From Bacteroidales bacterium (GTDB lineage: Bacteria; Bacteroidota; Bacteroidia; Bacteroidales; P3): DNA of 64,000 bases. Each line of letters begins with the position of its first letter. Position 1 is the stretch's first letter. The notes under the pieces were generated by a model, which was given only the letters and a program-made list of their open reading frames with translations, ran no database searches and was not told the origin of the DNA. The DNA lies in assembly GCA_017633985.1 (NCBI GenBank), contig JAGBOF010000021.1, positions 29,897 to 93,896 of the forward strand. Reading direction: 5' to 3'. The position numbers were made by a program, and so were the translations under genes. This document shows, piece by piece, positions 1 through 9,046 of this stretch.

Positions 1-1480
1 TATCTTCTTTAGCCTTGCGGACTATGGAACAAATACGTGCGTATGTGTATTGAATAAAAGGACCTGTATTACCGTTAAAATCAATACTTTCTTCAGGATT
101 GAAAAGCATCGTCTTGGTCGGATCAACCTTCAAAATAAAGTATTTCAATGCCCCCAAAGCCAAAGTATTGTAAAGTTTATCAAGTTCATTCGGCGTCATG
201 TCGGAATTTTTACCGTGATCCTCGCTTATTCTCTTTGCTTCGTCATACATTTCCTGCATCAAATCATCGGCATCCACCACCGTACCCTCGCGTGATTTCA
301 TCTTACCGTTAGGCAATTCCACCATACCGTAAGAAAGATGGTAAATATCCTTTGCCCATTCGAAACCAAGCTTTTGCATTACGAGTTTAAGTACCTGAAA
401 ATGGTAAATCTGTTCGTTACCTACCACATAAACCAATTTATCGGAATTAAAATCGTTGTGACGCAACGTTGCAGTGCCCAAATCCTGCGTCATATAAACA
501 CTCGTTCCGTCTTTACGCAAAAGAAGCTTCTCATCCAAACCGTCAGATGTCAAATCACACCAAACACTGCCGTCCTCACGTCTGTAAAACACTCCCTTAT
601 CCAATCCTTGTTCAACTAAAGATTTTCCCAATTTATATGTCTGCGATTCGTAATATATCTTGTCAAAACTGATGCCCAATCTCTCATAAGTCTGATTAAA
701 TCCGTCGTAAACCCAACCATTCATCATCTGCCATAAATCCCTTACCTCTTTATCGCCTTGCTCCCATTTGACAAGCATTTGCTGTGCCTGTTTCATGACA
801 GGGGCTTCTTTTTTGGCGGTTTCTTCATCCATACCGCCTGCAACAAGTTTCGCAATCTCTTTTTTGTATTCTTGGTCAAACAAAACGTAATATTTGCCTA
901 CCAAATGATCGCCTTTTTCACCTGAACTTGCAGGAGTTTCCCCTTGGGCGAATCTTTGCCATGCTATCATGCTTTTGCAGATATGTATTCCCCTGTCATT
1001 GACAAGGTTAACCATCTTAACGTTTTTGCCGTTTGCCTTCAAAATCTGCGAAACCGACCATCCCAAAAGATTATTTCTTATATGCCCCAAATGAAGCGGT
1101 TTGTTGGTATTGGGTGATGAATATTCAATTACCACAGGCTTTTCATTATCCGGTTTTTGCATGCCGAAATTTTCCTGACACTTGTTTTCATTCAAAAAAT
1201 TCAGCCAATACCTGTCTGCAATTGAAAAATTAAGGAAACCTTTTATTACATTATAGCCGTCAATCCATTCAACTTTTTGCTTAACATACGCTCCTATTTC
1301 ATCAGCCACGTCTTCGGGCTTTTTCTTTGCTGCCTTAACGAAAGGAAACACTACCAAAGTCACGTCACCCTCAAATTCCTTTTTCGTAGGTTGCAACTCA
1401 ATGCCGTCAGCTGCCGTTTCGACACCGTATAAAGTCTTAATAGACTCACTTACCGCTTGTTTAATCAGATTATTTATCAT
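1..1480 (-). CDS. argS: Arginyl-tRNA synthetase, C-terminus cut by window edge
   Basis: Class I aminoacyl-tRNA synthetase that charges tRNA-Arg in the cytoplasm. The frame is open from ATG at 1480-1478 to base 1, giving about 493 residues of the usual 580-600, so the end of the anticodon-binding domain is outside the window. The class I signature HLGHIRNN is near residue 131, after an N-terminal tRNA-recognition (Arg-S N-like) region. The second signature appears as KMKSREGTVVDADD near residue 391, a known ArgS variant of KMSKS. The spacer upstream holds a 21-bp repeat array. Identification is firm from the motifs and order; only the missing end is unknown. Confidence 0.95.
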   Translation of the reverse strand, partial: MINNLIKQAVSESIKTLYGVETAADGIELQPTKKEFEGDVTLVVFPFVKAAKKKPEDVADEIGAYVKQKVEWIDGYNVIKGFLNFSIADRYWLNFLNENKCQENFGMQKPDNEKPVVIEYSSPNTNKPLHLGHIRNNLLGWSVSQILKANGKNVKMVNLVNDRGIHICKSMIAWQRFAQGETPASSGEKGDHLVGKYYVLFDQEYKKEIAKLVAGGMDEETAKKEAPVMKQAQQMLVKWEQGDKEVRDLWQMMNGWVYDGFNQTYERLGISFDKIYYESQTYKLGKSLVEQGLDKGVFYRREDGSVWCDLTSDGLDEKLLLRKDGTSVYMTQDLGTATLRHNDFNSDKLVYVVGNEQIYHFQVLKLVMQKLGFEWAKDIYHLSYGMVELPNGKMKSREGTVVDADDLMQEMYDEAKRISEDHGKNSDMTPNELDKLYNTLALGALKYFILKVDPTKTMLFNPEESIDFNGNTGPFIQYTYARICSIVRKAKED

Positions 1481-1636
1481 ATTGCTTATATTTTTTCACT
1501 CAATTTATGCCGCATTTCACTTAAAAGTGTGTACTATTTATCGTTTTGCTTTGCAAAAATACGGAAATTATTTTATTAAATAACGATAATATTCCGCCGT
1601 AATTGTGTTCGGATACATGTTATTTTCATTATATTT

Positions 1637-1720
1637 TTTCATGACGGCTTAAAAATAAATTAAAACGGCGTTTTAATTTATTAATCACGCAGAATAATTT
1701 ACTGAAACGCCGTTTTATTT
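1637..1720. repeat. 21-bp palindromic unit array A (4 units, first degenerate)
   Basis: Unit centres fall at 1647, 1668, 1689 and 1710, exactly 21 bp apart. Cores read ACGGCTT (degenerate), ACGGCGT within TAAAACGGCGTTTTAA, TAATCACGCAGAATAAT, and GAAACGCCGTTTTATTTT. The array lies in the 367-bp spacer between argS and the next secreted-protein gene. Apart from it and a terminator hairpin, I see nothing else in this spacer. Confidence 0.85.
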
Positions 1721-1784
1721 TGCCGTTTTGTATGCATTGAAAATCAATACTATACAAAAGGCAAAAAAATACGCATTTTGGGAG

Positions 1785-1824
1785 TAGAAAAAAATAAAAG
1801 GATTGCAAAAAATTGCAATCCTTT
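1785..1824 (-). terminator. Rho-independent terminator of the 1848-2900 gene
   Basis: A 12-bp perfect stem, AAAGGATTGCAA (1797-1808) pairing with 1813-1824, with an A4 loop. On the minus strand it is followed by a T-rich run (complement of 1785-1796). It sits about 25 bp past the stop codon of the secreted-protein gene. Confidence 0.85.
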
Positions 1825-1847
1825 GAAAAAATTAATTAAAAAAATTT

Positions 1848-2900
1848 TTACTTTAAAACTACAGTTTTGTTTGCTACTCCGTTTGCGGTGAACATCTTTA
1901 CAACGTATGTTCCTTTAGCATATCTATCAACATTTAAAGTCACGTTATTGCCGTTTACTTTCTCTGAATAAACAGTCTGTCCCATTGCATTGACAAGTTC
2001 TATCTTCTGCAAGTTCAAAGAAGATGCGAAAGAAATCTGATCGGTTGCAGGGTTAGGGTAAACGTATGTCAATTGATCCAAATCAGCCTGATTCAAAGCT
2101 ACGCCTTCTCCTTCAATGATTGGGAACAAAGCGAAATCGACAGGCTCAATATCCTCATATGCTTCATCCCAGTTGAACCACATATAAGCATCGTCATTTA
2201 CCAATCCTTTTATCCATGCACCTCTTGGTGTATAGCATCCTACCTGTGAAGTTACAATCCATAGGAAATCGCAGGTTGCCTGATATGTTTTTTCTTCTCC
2301 TTCAACTACCTTGTATGAGAATTTAGGAACAGGACATGTCATTGCGAATTTTGATGCTATGTTTGCACCGTCTTCAACTTCCATATCTTCTGAAAGCAAT
2401 TGGAAGAAGTTAGGTCTTTCGGTTGCAAGATCAGCAGCCATTGTTACGTTAAACGGACATACCCATATAGGTTCATCAGTCGGGCGGTTGTTAGCATCAA
2501 GCTTATACATACCCAAATCCAAATTTTCATGTTCACCTTCAAGATCCAATCTTGACAACACTTTAATGAAGAAAGCTATACCTTTTACTTCTACAGGTTG
2601 TGAAAGGTTGTAAACCTGTGCGAATGCGGAGTCTCCGTAATAATTGGTTCCGCTTAAACATGATGCAGAATTGTCTTCTTCCGTAAAAATCAATGCCAAA
2701 CCTTCGCCACTTTGAACGCTGGCACATTCTTGGAAAGCTTCGGAGAACAATACGGAAGATTTTACTGCCGTAGCTTTTGTTTCAACAGGTTGAACAAAAA
2801 CTTTAGAAAGATCTCTTTCTGTTTTTAAAGGTGCTTGCTGTGCAGAAGCTCCTAACGCCATTCCCGCTAATAACAGGGAAAATAATGATAATTTTTTCAT
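1848..2900 (-). CDS. Secreted protein with type IX sorting domain
   Basis: A 350-residue exported protein. A signal peptide (MKKLSLFSLLLAGMALGASA, residues 1-20) precedes a mature region with no domain I recognise. The last ~75 residues form a type IX C-terminal sorting domain: VYPNPATDQI, then LVNAMGQTVYS, ending KGTYVVKMF...TVVLK. By family knowledge this domain routes the protein through the outer membrane and is removed on the way. The gene lies 35 bp downstream of the 2936-3961 gene and probably shares its transcript; a strong terminator follows. It lacks the NDQT/PYNGN modules of its neighbours. Its function is unknown. Confidence 0.85.
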   Translation of the reverse strand: MKKLSLFSLLLAGMALGASAQQAPLKTERDLSKVFVQPVETKATAVKSSVLFSEAFQECASVQSGEGLALIFTEEDNSASCLSGTNYYGDSAFAQVYNLSQPVEVKGIAFFIKVLSRLDLEGEHENLDLGMYKLDANNRPTDEPIWVCPFNVTMAADLATERPNFFQLLSEDMEVEDGANIASKFAMTCPVPKFSYKVVEGEEKTYQATCDFLWIVTSQVGCYTPRGAWIKGLVNDDAYMWFNWDEAYEDIEPVDFALFPIIEGEGVALNQADLDQLTYVYPNPATDQISFASSLNLQKIELVNAMGQTVYSEKVNGNNVTLNVDRYAKGTYVVKMFTANGVANKTVVLK

Positions 2901-2935
2901 ATTCTTTTTAGGTTTTATTGGTTATTTTTATTTTT

Positions 2936-3961
2936 CTATTTGATAATGACTTTCTGTGTCAAAACTTTATCAGCACATCTTGCTTTAAGGAAATAAGTGC
3001 CTTTTTCGAAATCAGCAACAGGGATATTGTATCCGTTAGCAGTAATATTGCTTGAATAAACAACCTGTCCCAATACATTAACCAATTCTACGGAATTGAT
3101 AAGTGATAAAGATGAAACAACGATTTTTTCAGTTGCAGGATTAGGATATATATTAACAGAAGTCATATCTATACTTGTTAAATCAACTGAAGAAGCTAAA
3201 GTCTTAAACTCTTTGTAATCGCCTTTGCCTTGTTCGGATAAATTATTGAAAGGTATAACCCATATACCGTACCAAGAACTCTTTGTAAGTCCCATCACAT
3301 TGCTTGTTTCGTCCTGTGCAGGAAAAGCACTAAGTTGTCCGCTTTGATAATTTTTCAAAAATTCATGCCATACTTCATCTTGTGCATCCAATGAATTCCA
3401 ATTATTGTCTTCAAGTGTTTCCAAAGGATAACAAGCCAAGAAAAAGCCGTAAGCATCGTTATTGAATTCTACAGTAAACTGTGCAGAAGTATCGGTAACT
3501 TCTTCAATTGTCAATGTAACTTCGGCAACTTTGACTTCTTTTTCTACGGTTAAGAATTGTTTGGTGGCATAAATTGTATCCTCGGCAGTAATTCCCGAAA
3601 CAATTATCGTCAAATCTTTGTTATAATAATAAACTTCCGTTATCTCATCCACTTGTTTATTATTATAGATAGTTTTGCCGCCTGCCATTGCTTCGCTTTC
3701 GGCATTTGCAAAATATTCCGCAAATTTGCTTTCGTCTACATCAGGAGTATCAAATACCAAAACAGCATGCTTTACTATATCGTCGCTGCATGTAACGGTA
3801 TAAGTATAATCCATGTAACCCGGAACGGCAGTACTTTCTTTAGAGGTAACATCGGAAATGGTTATTTCCGCTTTAACCTTATTTGTTGTTTTTTCCTGTT
3901 GTGCAAACGCTCCGATACTGATGCCCATTATAATGGACAATAAGATTGTAATTTTTTTCAT
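2936..3961 (-). CDS. Secreted protein with type IX sorting domain
   Basis: 341 residues. The signal peptide is MKKITILLSIIMGISIGAFA. An N-terminal beta-rich domain (ISDVT...VPGYMDYTYTVTCSDD) is followed at about residues 145-255 by a divergent copy of a module found in the neighbouring genes (SAQFTVEFNNDAYGFFL... to IWVIPFNN...GKGDYKEF). The C-terminal sorting domain begins VNIYPNPATEKI and ends KVLTQKVIIK. It is first in a probable two-gene transcript with 1848-2900. A TAnnTTTG promoter lies about 40 bp upstream. Substrate and function are not evident; a surface or secreted binding role is inference. Confidence 0.85.
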   Translation of the reverse strand: MKKITILLSIIMGISIGAFAQQEKTTNKVKAEITISDVTSKESTAVPGYMDYTYTVTCSDDIVKHAVLVFDTPDVDESKFAEYFANAESEAMAGGKTIYNNKQVDEITEVYYYNKDLTIIVSGITAEDTIYATKQFLTVEKEVKVAEVTLTIEEVTDTSAQFTVEFNNDAYGFFLACYPLETLEDNNWNSLDAQDEVWHEFLKNYQSGQLSAFPAQDETSNVMGLTKSSWYGIWVIPFNNLSEQGKGDYKEFKTLASSVDLTSIDMTSVNIYPNPATEKIVVSSLSLINSVELVNVLGQVVYSSNITANGYNIPVADFEKGTYFLKARCADKVLTQKVIIK

Positions 3962-3999
3962 CTTTACTAAATGTAATTATTGGTTAAACTAACTTGGTG

Positions 4000-4032
4000 C
4001 AAAGTTATAACATTTTTTCAAATAAAAGCAAA
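4000..4032 (-). promoter_or_regulatory. Promoter of the 2936-3961 gene
   Basis: Read on the minus strand, TAACTTTG (complement of 4000-4007) fits the Bacteroidetes -7 consensus TAnnTTTG. A TTTG (complement of 4029-4032) lies 21 bp upstream as a possible -33 box. Confidence 0.6.
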
Positions 4033-4048
4033 AAAAGACAGTAAAAAA

Positions 4049-4083
4049 ATAAAAAAAAGATGATTGCTTTACTACAATCATCT
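4049..4083 (-). terminator. Rho-independent terminator of the 4109-5242 gene
   Basis: The stem AGATGATTG (4058-4066) pairs with CAATCATCT (4075-4083) across an 8-nt loop. It is followed on the minus strand by eight Ts (complement of 4050-4057). Confidence 0.8.
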
Positions 4084-4108
4084 AATTATCACTTAAATAA
4101 ACTTAAAT

Positions 4109-5242
4109 TTATTTAACTACTATTTTTTTACTTAACACTTTGTCTGAAGTTCTTATCTTAAGGAAATAAGTACCTTTAGCCATAGTATTGACAGGAATCT
4201 TATAAGTATCGGATGTATTAACATCTGAATAAACAACCTGTCCCAAAGGATTAACAACCTCTATTCCGTTTATTGCCGACAAAGCGGAAACTTCCATTAC
4301 TTCCGTTGCAGGATTAGGGTAAACATTTATCATACCGTCATCAATTTCTGACAAACCTACCGTATTGCCGTCTGTTTTACCAGTACAATCACCTTCTGTT
4401 TTAAATTTGGAAAATACCAAATTACCGACTTCCCTGTTCCCGTTAATCGGAACTATTGCAATAGCATAACCCGTGCATTCATCCAACTGACTTTCTGATT
4501 CGTCTCCTCCCAAAGTAAAGGTATATTCTCCTGAAACTGTACTGAAACGTGTGGCATATCTTTGATAGAACTTATAAACCAAAGAAGCATCTTCCAATCC
4601 GAAGGAACTGAAATATTTAGTAGTATTAATGAAAACATAATACTCAAAAGTTTGGTCATTAGGGGCAAATGTTATGTTTGCACCGTTATCCGTAATGGAA
4701 TTGTATATAACCTCTACATCTGAAACTCCGGTAAAGTAAGTTTGATAATCAGGAGTGTTCAAGTCCGTATATTGTACATAAGAGGTATCTGTACCTGCTA
4801 TAGTTATTACATCTATTTCGTAAGATACGTTTCCGTATAAACGGGTTGCTGACATTTTTATCGGTGTACCGTCAGTAACATGGAAGAATTCCATATTATA
4901 TCTATAGTACTGCTCATGCAACGACCAAGCCAAGGTTCCTATTGATATACCCTGCTGGAAATAACTTTCCAATGTTCCGTTGGTCCAAATAACAACACCG
5001 TATTCCTTTACACCTTCTGCAGGAGTTATAACATAATTAGCCGTTAATCCCGTAGAATCGGTTTCTATGATTTCCACATTCGTAATGGTTGTCTTGTCTG
5101 ATTTAACGCCTGAATGTGTTTTAACGGTGTTTTGTTTAACAGGAATTATCATTCTGTCCGTGTCTAACTTCGGTAATGTTTGCTGTGCAAACAGTCCGAA
5201 TGCCATGCCCAATGTAAGGGCTAAAATCGTAAATTTTTTCAT
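4109..5242 (-). CDS. Secreted protein with NDQT modules and type IX sorting domain
   Basis: 377 residues from ATG at 5242. An upstream in-frame TTG at 5302 would give 397 residues, but that TTG is the -33 box of the promoter, so I reject it. The signal peptide is MKKFTILALTLGMAFGLFA. An N-terminal domain (ITNVEIIETDSTGLTANYVI) is followed by one NDQT module (TFAPNDQTFEYYVF... ending VPINGNREVGN). The sorting domain starts VNVYPNPATEV or close to it and ends KVLSKKIVVK. The gene is monocistronic, with its own promoter and terminator. It is a paralogue of 5365-7311 and 7467-8570. Its role is unknown. Confidence 0.85.
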   Translation of the reverse strand: MKKFTILALTLGMAFGLFAQQTLPKLDTDRMIIPVKQNTVKTHSGVKSDKTTITNVEIIETDSTGLTANYVITPAEGVKEYGVVIWTNGTLESYFQQGISIGTLAWSLHEQYYRYNMEFFHVTDGTPIKMSATRLYGNVSYEIDVITIAGTDTSYVQYTDLNTPDYQTYFTGVSDVEVIYNSITDNGANITFAPNDQTFEYYVFINTTKYFSSFGLEDASLVYKFYQRYATRFSTVSGEYTFTLGGDESESQLDECTGYAIAIVPINGNREVGNLVFSKFKTEGDCTGKTDGNTVGLSEIDDGMINVYPNPATEVMEVSALSAINGIEVVNPLGQVVYSDVNTSDTYKIPVNTMAKGTYFLKIRTSDKVLSKKIVVK

Positions 5243-5272
5243 TGCTTTGTTCTTGTATTGGTTTATTTGGTG

Positions 5273-5302
5273 CAAAGATAGAATATTTTTATTAGATAAC
5301 AA
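5273..5302 (-). promoter_or_regulatory. Promoter of the 4109-5242 gene
   Basis: On the minus strand, TTG (complement of 5300-5302), 19 bp, then TATCTTTG (complement of 5273-5280): a full -33/-7 Bacteroidetes promoter. It lies about 30 bp before the ATG and decides the start codon of the gene. Confidence 0.8.
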
Positions 5303-5310
5303 TAAAAAAT

Positions 5311-5342
5311 CACAAAAAAGAGGATTGCCGTGGGCAATCCTC
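5311..5342 (-). terminator. Rho-independent terminator of the 5365-7311 gene
   Basis: A 10-bp perfect stem, GAGGATTGCC (5320-5329) with GGCAATCCTC (5333-5342), and a 3-nt loop. It is followed on the minus strand by six Ts. It separates this gene from the next promoter only 10 bp further on. Confidence 0.9.
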
Positions 5343-5364
5343 CGCTTATTTACCTGTCAAAGGC

Positions 5365-7311
5365 TTATTTTACAACAACTTTGTGCATTGTAACTTTTCC
5401 GTTTGAAGTTACGTTTACAAAATAAGTACCTTTTTCAAAGTTTTGAACGTTTATGTTCAATCCGTTAGTCTTTGTATTCTCTGAATAAACAGTCTGTCCC
5501 AAAGTATTTAAGATCTCAACTTTTTGCATACCGTTTAATCCTATTACCTGGATGTAATCAGTTGCAGGATTAGGATATACGTTTACAAGGACACCGTCTT
5601 CAACTGTATTGATTCCTACTCCTCCGACTTTGAATTGAAGTGTAGTAACTTCGCCTTTCTCATAATTGCCGTTATAAGGAACTACAACTGCAAACAATTC
5701 AGAACCTTCTACCCAAGGAACATCGGCAGCAACTGCAAACCAACCTGTACCCCATTCTTTGTTTACATCTTCCGAATTGGTGTAAGTACAATTAACGCCG
5801 TAATTGGATACATAATAATTAATGTCATCCAATGCTGCATCTTCCAATGTCCATTCAGAACCGTCGTATTCTTTCATATAGTCAATTAAGCTCTGAAGCG
5901 TATCAACCCAGTTGCAATAGAAATCAAAATGGTCGGTCTGATCATTAACCGTTACTGTCCAAGTCAAAGGCAATTCTTCTGCATCAACTTCCAATGTAGC
6001 TTTTGCAACACCGCTTAACTTCGAAGATTCGGTTGTAAAGGAAAGACGTTTGATTTCACCGGCCTCTTGTTTAGCATTGAATGGTATTAAATAAATAAGG
6101 TATTCGGTATTAGGAGTAAGTGCATATTGGTCTGACAAATCCTCTGCTCCCAATTCAAATGTAGTATCCATAACGGTCATGAAATTGGAAGGATTGGATG
6201 CTATGATTGCTTTAACGCTGTCTTCATCGTCCGCATTGTACTGATCAAACGTAGCTTTCTTATCAAAGAATATGTAATAATAATTTGTTTGGTCATTGAA
6301 TTTAAATGTCAAGAATGCATCTGTCATTGTTATGTTGCTTACTTCGGCTTTGTCTGCCTTTGCAACACCTGTCTGTGATGCTACGGCTACAGTGGTGAAT
6401 GATATCGAGGTTACTTCTCCTCTTTCGTCGTTACCGTTATAAGGGAATAACCAAACAAGGTAATCGCTTTCCGGCATCAATGCACCGTTACCTACTGCGA
6501 TGTCGTTTCCTACCGTTATCGTCGTATCAACTGCCAAGAATGACATATTGGAATGTCCGTTAGCGTCTATATAAGAAGCAGCACCTTCTGCATCGCCCAA
6601 TCCGTAGGCTTCCATTGTGTCTTTCAAAGCCATAAGGATAAAGTATCTTGCCGTCTGGTCATTCTTTTTGAATGTCAAATCAGCTTTTGTTGCGCCTATA
6701 TTCTCGGCTTTTGCTTCCAACATCGCTGCACTGCCCGTTAAAGCGGTTTCGCCTGTTGTGAAGTTTTCTTTTACAACGCCGTAATTATCCTGTGCATCCT
6801 TATAAACAACTATCAGCGTGTAATCGGTATTAGCTGCCAATGAGCCTACAACCTGTTCGCCTGCCATTGTTTCGAAATACAACGCATCGTTCCATTCCAT
6901 TCCGTAGAACAATTCATAAATCTGCTTGTAGAAATCAACCGTATTTCTCGTTTCTTCTATTATATCCTCATCACCGTTAGGATATAAAGCATCAACACTG
7001 TCTTTTTCCAATACAAACGGAGAATAATACATTCCCTCTTTCATCGTAACCGTGTATTTAACGGAGAAACCGCCGTTAGTCCAGTCTTCAAAAGAAGTAA
7101 TGTCGGAAACGGAAAAGTCTTCCGCTTTAAGAGCATGCTGTTTTACGGCATTAACTGTACCTGCTGGCATAAATCCGTGAGGATGTTTTGCAGGCAATTC
7201 TGTTTTCGGAGTAACCGATTTGCTTTCTGCCTTAAAAGGTGAAGCAATCTTTTGCGCAAATGCTCCGAATGTCAATCCTAATGAAAGGATAATAAATGTA
7301 ACTTTTTTCAT
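5365..7311 (-). CDS. Large secreted protein with three NDQT modules and type IX sorting domain
   Basis: 648 residues. The signal peptide is MKKVTFIILSLGLTFGAFA. A domain at about 65-190 (VSDITSFEDWTNGGFSVKYT) resembles the N-terminal domain of its paralogues. Three ~110-residue modules follow, each opening with NDQT and closing with P[YF]N[GA]N/K...GE: about 205-305, 320-425 and 440-560. A type IX sorting domain completes it (VNVYPNPATDYI ... KVTMHKVVVK). Modules 1-3 have diverged internally but keep the opening and closing motifs, so they arose by tandem duplication. Fibronectin-like folds are possible but unproven. A TATTTTTG -7 box lies at 7351-7358 (complement) and a terminator follows. 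Confidence 0.85.
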   Translation of the reverse strand: MKKVTFIILSLGLTFGAFAQKIASPFKAESKSVTPKTELPAKHPHGFMPAGTVNAVKQHALKAEDFSVSDITSFEDWTNGGFSVKYTVTMKEGMYYSPFVLEKDSVDALYPNGDEDIIEETRNTVDFYKQIYELFYGMEWNDALYFETMAGEQVVGSLAANTDYTLIVVYKDAQDNYGVVKENFTTGETALTGSAAMLEAKAENIGATKADLTFKKNDQTARYFILMALKDTMEAYGLGDAEGAASYIDANGHSNMSFLAVDTTITVGNDIAVGNGALMPESDYLVWLFPYNGNDERGEVTSISFTTVAVASQTGVAKADKAEVSNITMTDAFLTFKFNDQTNYYYIFFDKKATFDQYNADDEDSVKAIIASNPSNFMTVMDTTFELGAEDLSDQYALTPNTEYLIYLIPFNAKQEAGEIKRLSFTTESSKLSGVAKATLEVDAEELPLTWTVTVNDQTDHFDFYCNWVDTLQSLIDYMKEYDGSEWTLEDAALDDINYYVSNYGVNCTYTNSEDVNKEWGTGWFAVAADVPWVEGSELFAVVVPYNGNYEKGEVTTLQFKVGGVGINTVEDGVLVNVYPNPATDYIQVIGLNGMQKVEILNTLGQTVYSENTKTNGLNINVQNFEKGTYFVNVTSNGKVTMHKVVVK

Positions 7312-7400
7312 TTTACCTGTGTGTTTTAAAGTTTAATAAATATGCTTGTGCAAAAATACAACCTTTTTTAATAAACGCATAATTATTATTACAAAAAAAG

Positions 7401-7439
7401 TGCCAAAAAATAAGGAGACTGCTTTGTGCAGTCTCCTTA
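7401..7439 (-). terminator. Rho-independent terminator of the 7467-8570 gene
   Basis: A 12-bp stem with TAAGGAGACTGC at 7411-7422 pairing with 7428-7439 across TTTGT. On the minus strand it is followed by TTTTTTGGCA. Confidence 0.9.
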
Positions 7440-7466
7440 AAGCGTTCTGTTTCTGTTAAAACACTG

Positions 7467-8570
7467 TTATTTGATAACAACTTTTTGTGTAGAAACTTTG
7501 TCAGCAGTTCTTACTTTTACAAAATAAGTACCTTTTTCCAAAGAAGAAACAGGGATATTGTATCCGTTAGCCATGTTGTTGTTAGAATAAACAACCTGAC
7601 CCAATGTGTTAATCAATTCAACATTGCTGATAGGTGCCAAAGAAGCAACAACTACTCTTTCGCTTGCAGGGTTAGGATAAACGCTTACCTGTGCATTGTT
7701 GATAAGTTCGTCCAAACCTACACCTTTAGTTGTGTTAAATACCAAGATGTTGCATTTTCCGGTTTCACCGTTTCCGTTGTATGCCAAAGAGAATACCATG
7801 TAATCAACATCTTCTTCAAGAGGCTGTTCAGCGTCATCTCCGCCTATTTGTAGGTTACCGCCGCCGTTATATGTCTGATATTGGTTGCCGTAGTTCTCCA
7901 TGTATGCAAGAATTCCTGCTTCGTCAGCCAAACCGTTTGCTTTCAATGAATCATATTCACCGAATAACAAATGGAAACTCATTGTTTGGTCGTTCATAGT
8001 AACGCCTATAACAGCAGAATTATCAGTGAAAGAAACCAATTCCAAGTCAGCAGATGCTACACCGCTTTTTGCAGAAGAAGGAGTTGTGAACTGTTTTACT
8101 GTAGAGACACTGTCGTCACCTTTTATTTCCAAAACAGCAACTTCATAATCAGTTTTACCGTCAAGTCTTATGTAAGACAATTCCTGTGCTCCGTTAGGTG
8201 CCTGATAGAATTCATATCCGTACTGAGCATAGTATTGTTCGTAATATGTAAACACATAATTAGGAACACCTGCCTGTGCATAATAATCCATAGCACCTGC
8301 AGCCATTACTACAACTCCGTATTTTTCGCAGTCAGCACTAGGAGTTACTGTAAACGTAGCAACAAATCCCGTATCCGTATCGTTTGTTGCGATGTCAGAA
8401 ATAGTTGCACCCAAAGCCTTTGTAGCCGTTGCACCTTTTACTGATACAGAAGAATGTAATTTAGCGGTCTTAAACTTCAAGTTGTCAGACGCTCCGAATT
8501 GTAATGCTTGCTGTGCAAACATTCCCAAACTCAATCCTATTGTAAGGATGAATAACGTAACTTTTTTCAT
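7467..8570 (-). CDS. Secreted protein with NDQT module and type IX sorting domain
   Basis: 367 residues. The signal peptide is MKKVTLFILTIGLSLGMFA. An N-terminal domain (ISDIATNDTDTGFVATFTVT, about 52-165) is followed by one NDQT module (about 175-275: VTMNDQTMSFHLLF ... LAYNGNGETGK). The sorting domain is VSVYPNPASERV ... LGQVVYSNN ... KGTYFVKVRTAD ... TQKVVIK. It matches the 4109-5242 product end to end, so the two are direct paralogues. The -7 box TATTTTTG is the complement of 8631-8638. The module may be a binding domain; this is inference only. Confidence 0.85.
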   Translation of the reverse strand: MKKVTLFILTIGLSLGMFAQQALQFGASDNLKFKTAKLHSSVSVKGATATKALGATISDIATNDTDTGFVATFTVTPSADCEKYGVVVMAAGAMDYYAQAGVPNYVFTYYEQYYAQYGYEFYQAPNGAQELSYIRLDGKTDYEVAVLEIKGDDSVSTVKQFTTPSSAKSGVASADLELVSFTDNSAVIGVTMNDQTMSFHLLFGEYDSLKANGLADEAGILAYMENYGNQYQTYNGGGNLQIGGDDAEQPLEEDVDYMVFSLAYNGNGETGKCNILVFNTTKGVGLDELINNAQVSVYPNPASERVVVASLAPISNVELINTLGQVVYSNNNMANGYNIPVSSLEKGTYFVKVRTADKVSTQKVVIK

Positions 8571-9046
8571 TTTACTTTAAATGTTTTTTAATGTTAAATT
8601 TAACTTTTTTAAACTTCAGTTTTAAGGTTACAAAAATACAACAAATTTTCTAAACACAACGCTTTTTTATATTTTTTTTACTGCAAATTTCCTTTATATT
8701 TTAATTTTCAATTATTTATATTGCACATAAATTTGCTTTTATTTCTTATTATTGCTTTCAAATATGCAATCATGGTAATAAATACCGAAATTATTGCTTT
8801 AAAACCACATTTTTCACTTTGAAAAACGCTTTTTACAACCTGTTTATTATCAATCTGATACAATAACACGCCGTTTGAGCAAAATAATCAGCCTGATTAA
8901 TAAAATAATCAGCCTGATAAAAAAATTAATCAGGCTGATTATTTTTGCAGCAAGACGTCATATTTTTATAAGGCGCATTTTTACTCCTTTATATTATATA
9001 ATAAAAAGCATTATTTTTGCGTTAAGAAATAAAAAACGTTATAATT
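8571..9046. other. Divergent intergenic region
   Basis: 476 bp between a minus-strand secreted-protein gene and dapD. It holds a minus-strand -7 box (complement of 8631-8638; a TTG 18 bp upstream is a weak -33), array B (8861-8944) and a plus-strand TATTTTTG at 9012-9019 that fits the dapD promoter. I see no gene in the very AT-rich 8640-8860 stretch. Confidence 0.7.
8861..8944. repeat. 21-bp palindromic unit array B (4 units)
   Basis: Centres are at 8871, 8892, 8913 and 8934. The first core is CACGCCGTTT. Units two and three are identical over AAAATAATCAGCCTGAT. The fourth is the inverted version, AATCAGGCTGATTATTTTT. The core TCAGCCTGATTA is shared exactly with the array inside grpE. Confidence 0.9.

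Noticed and set aside
1637..1720. The 21-bp arrays as ordinary rho-independent terminators
   Set aside because: They also lie in divergent promoter regions (arrays B, E, F) and inside coding genes, have several units at fixed spacing, and true single-stem terminators with T runs are found separately nearby.
5243..5302. TTG start adding 20 residues to the 4109 gene (similar TTG starts at 21280, 39952, 42067, 46064 and 56726)
   Set aside because: At 5302, 39952 and 56726 the TTG belongs to a promoter box (-33 or TAnnTTTG). At 21280, 42067 and 46064 a good ATG lies two or three codons later. ATG starts give proper signal peptides or family N-termini.
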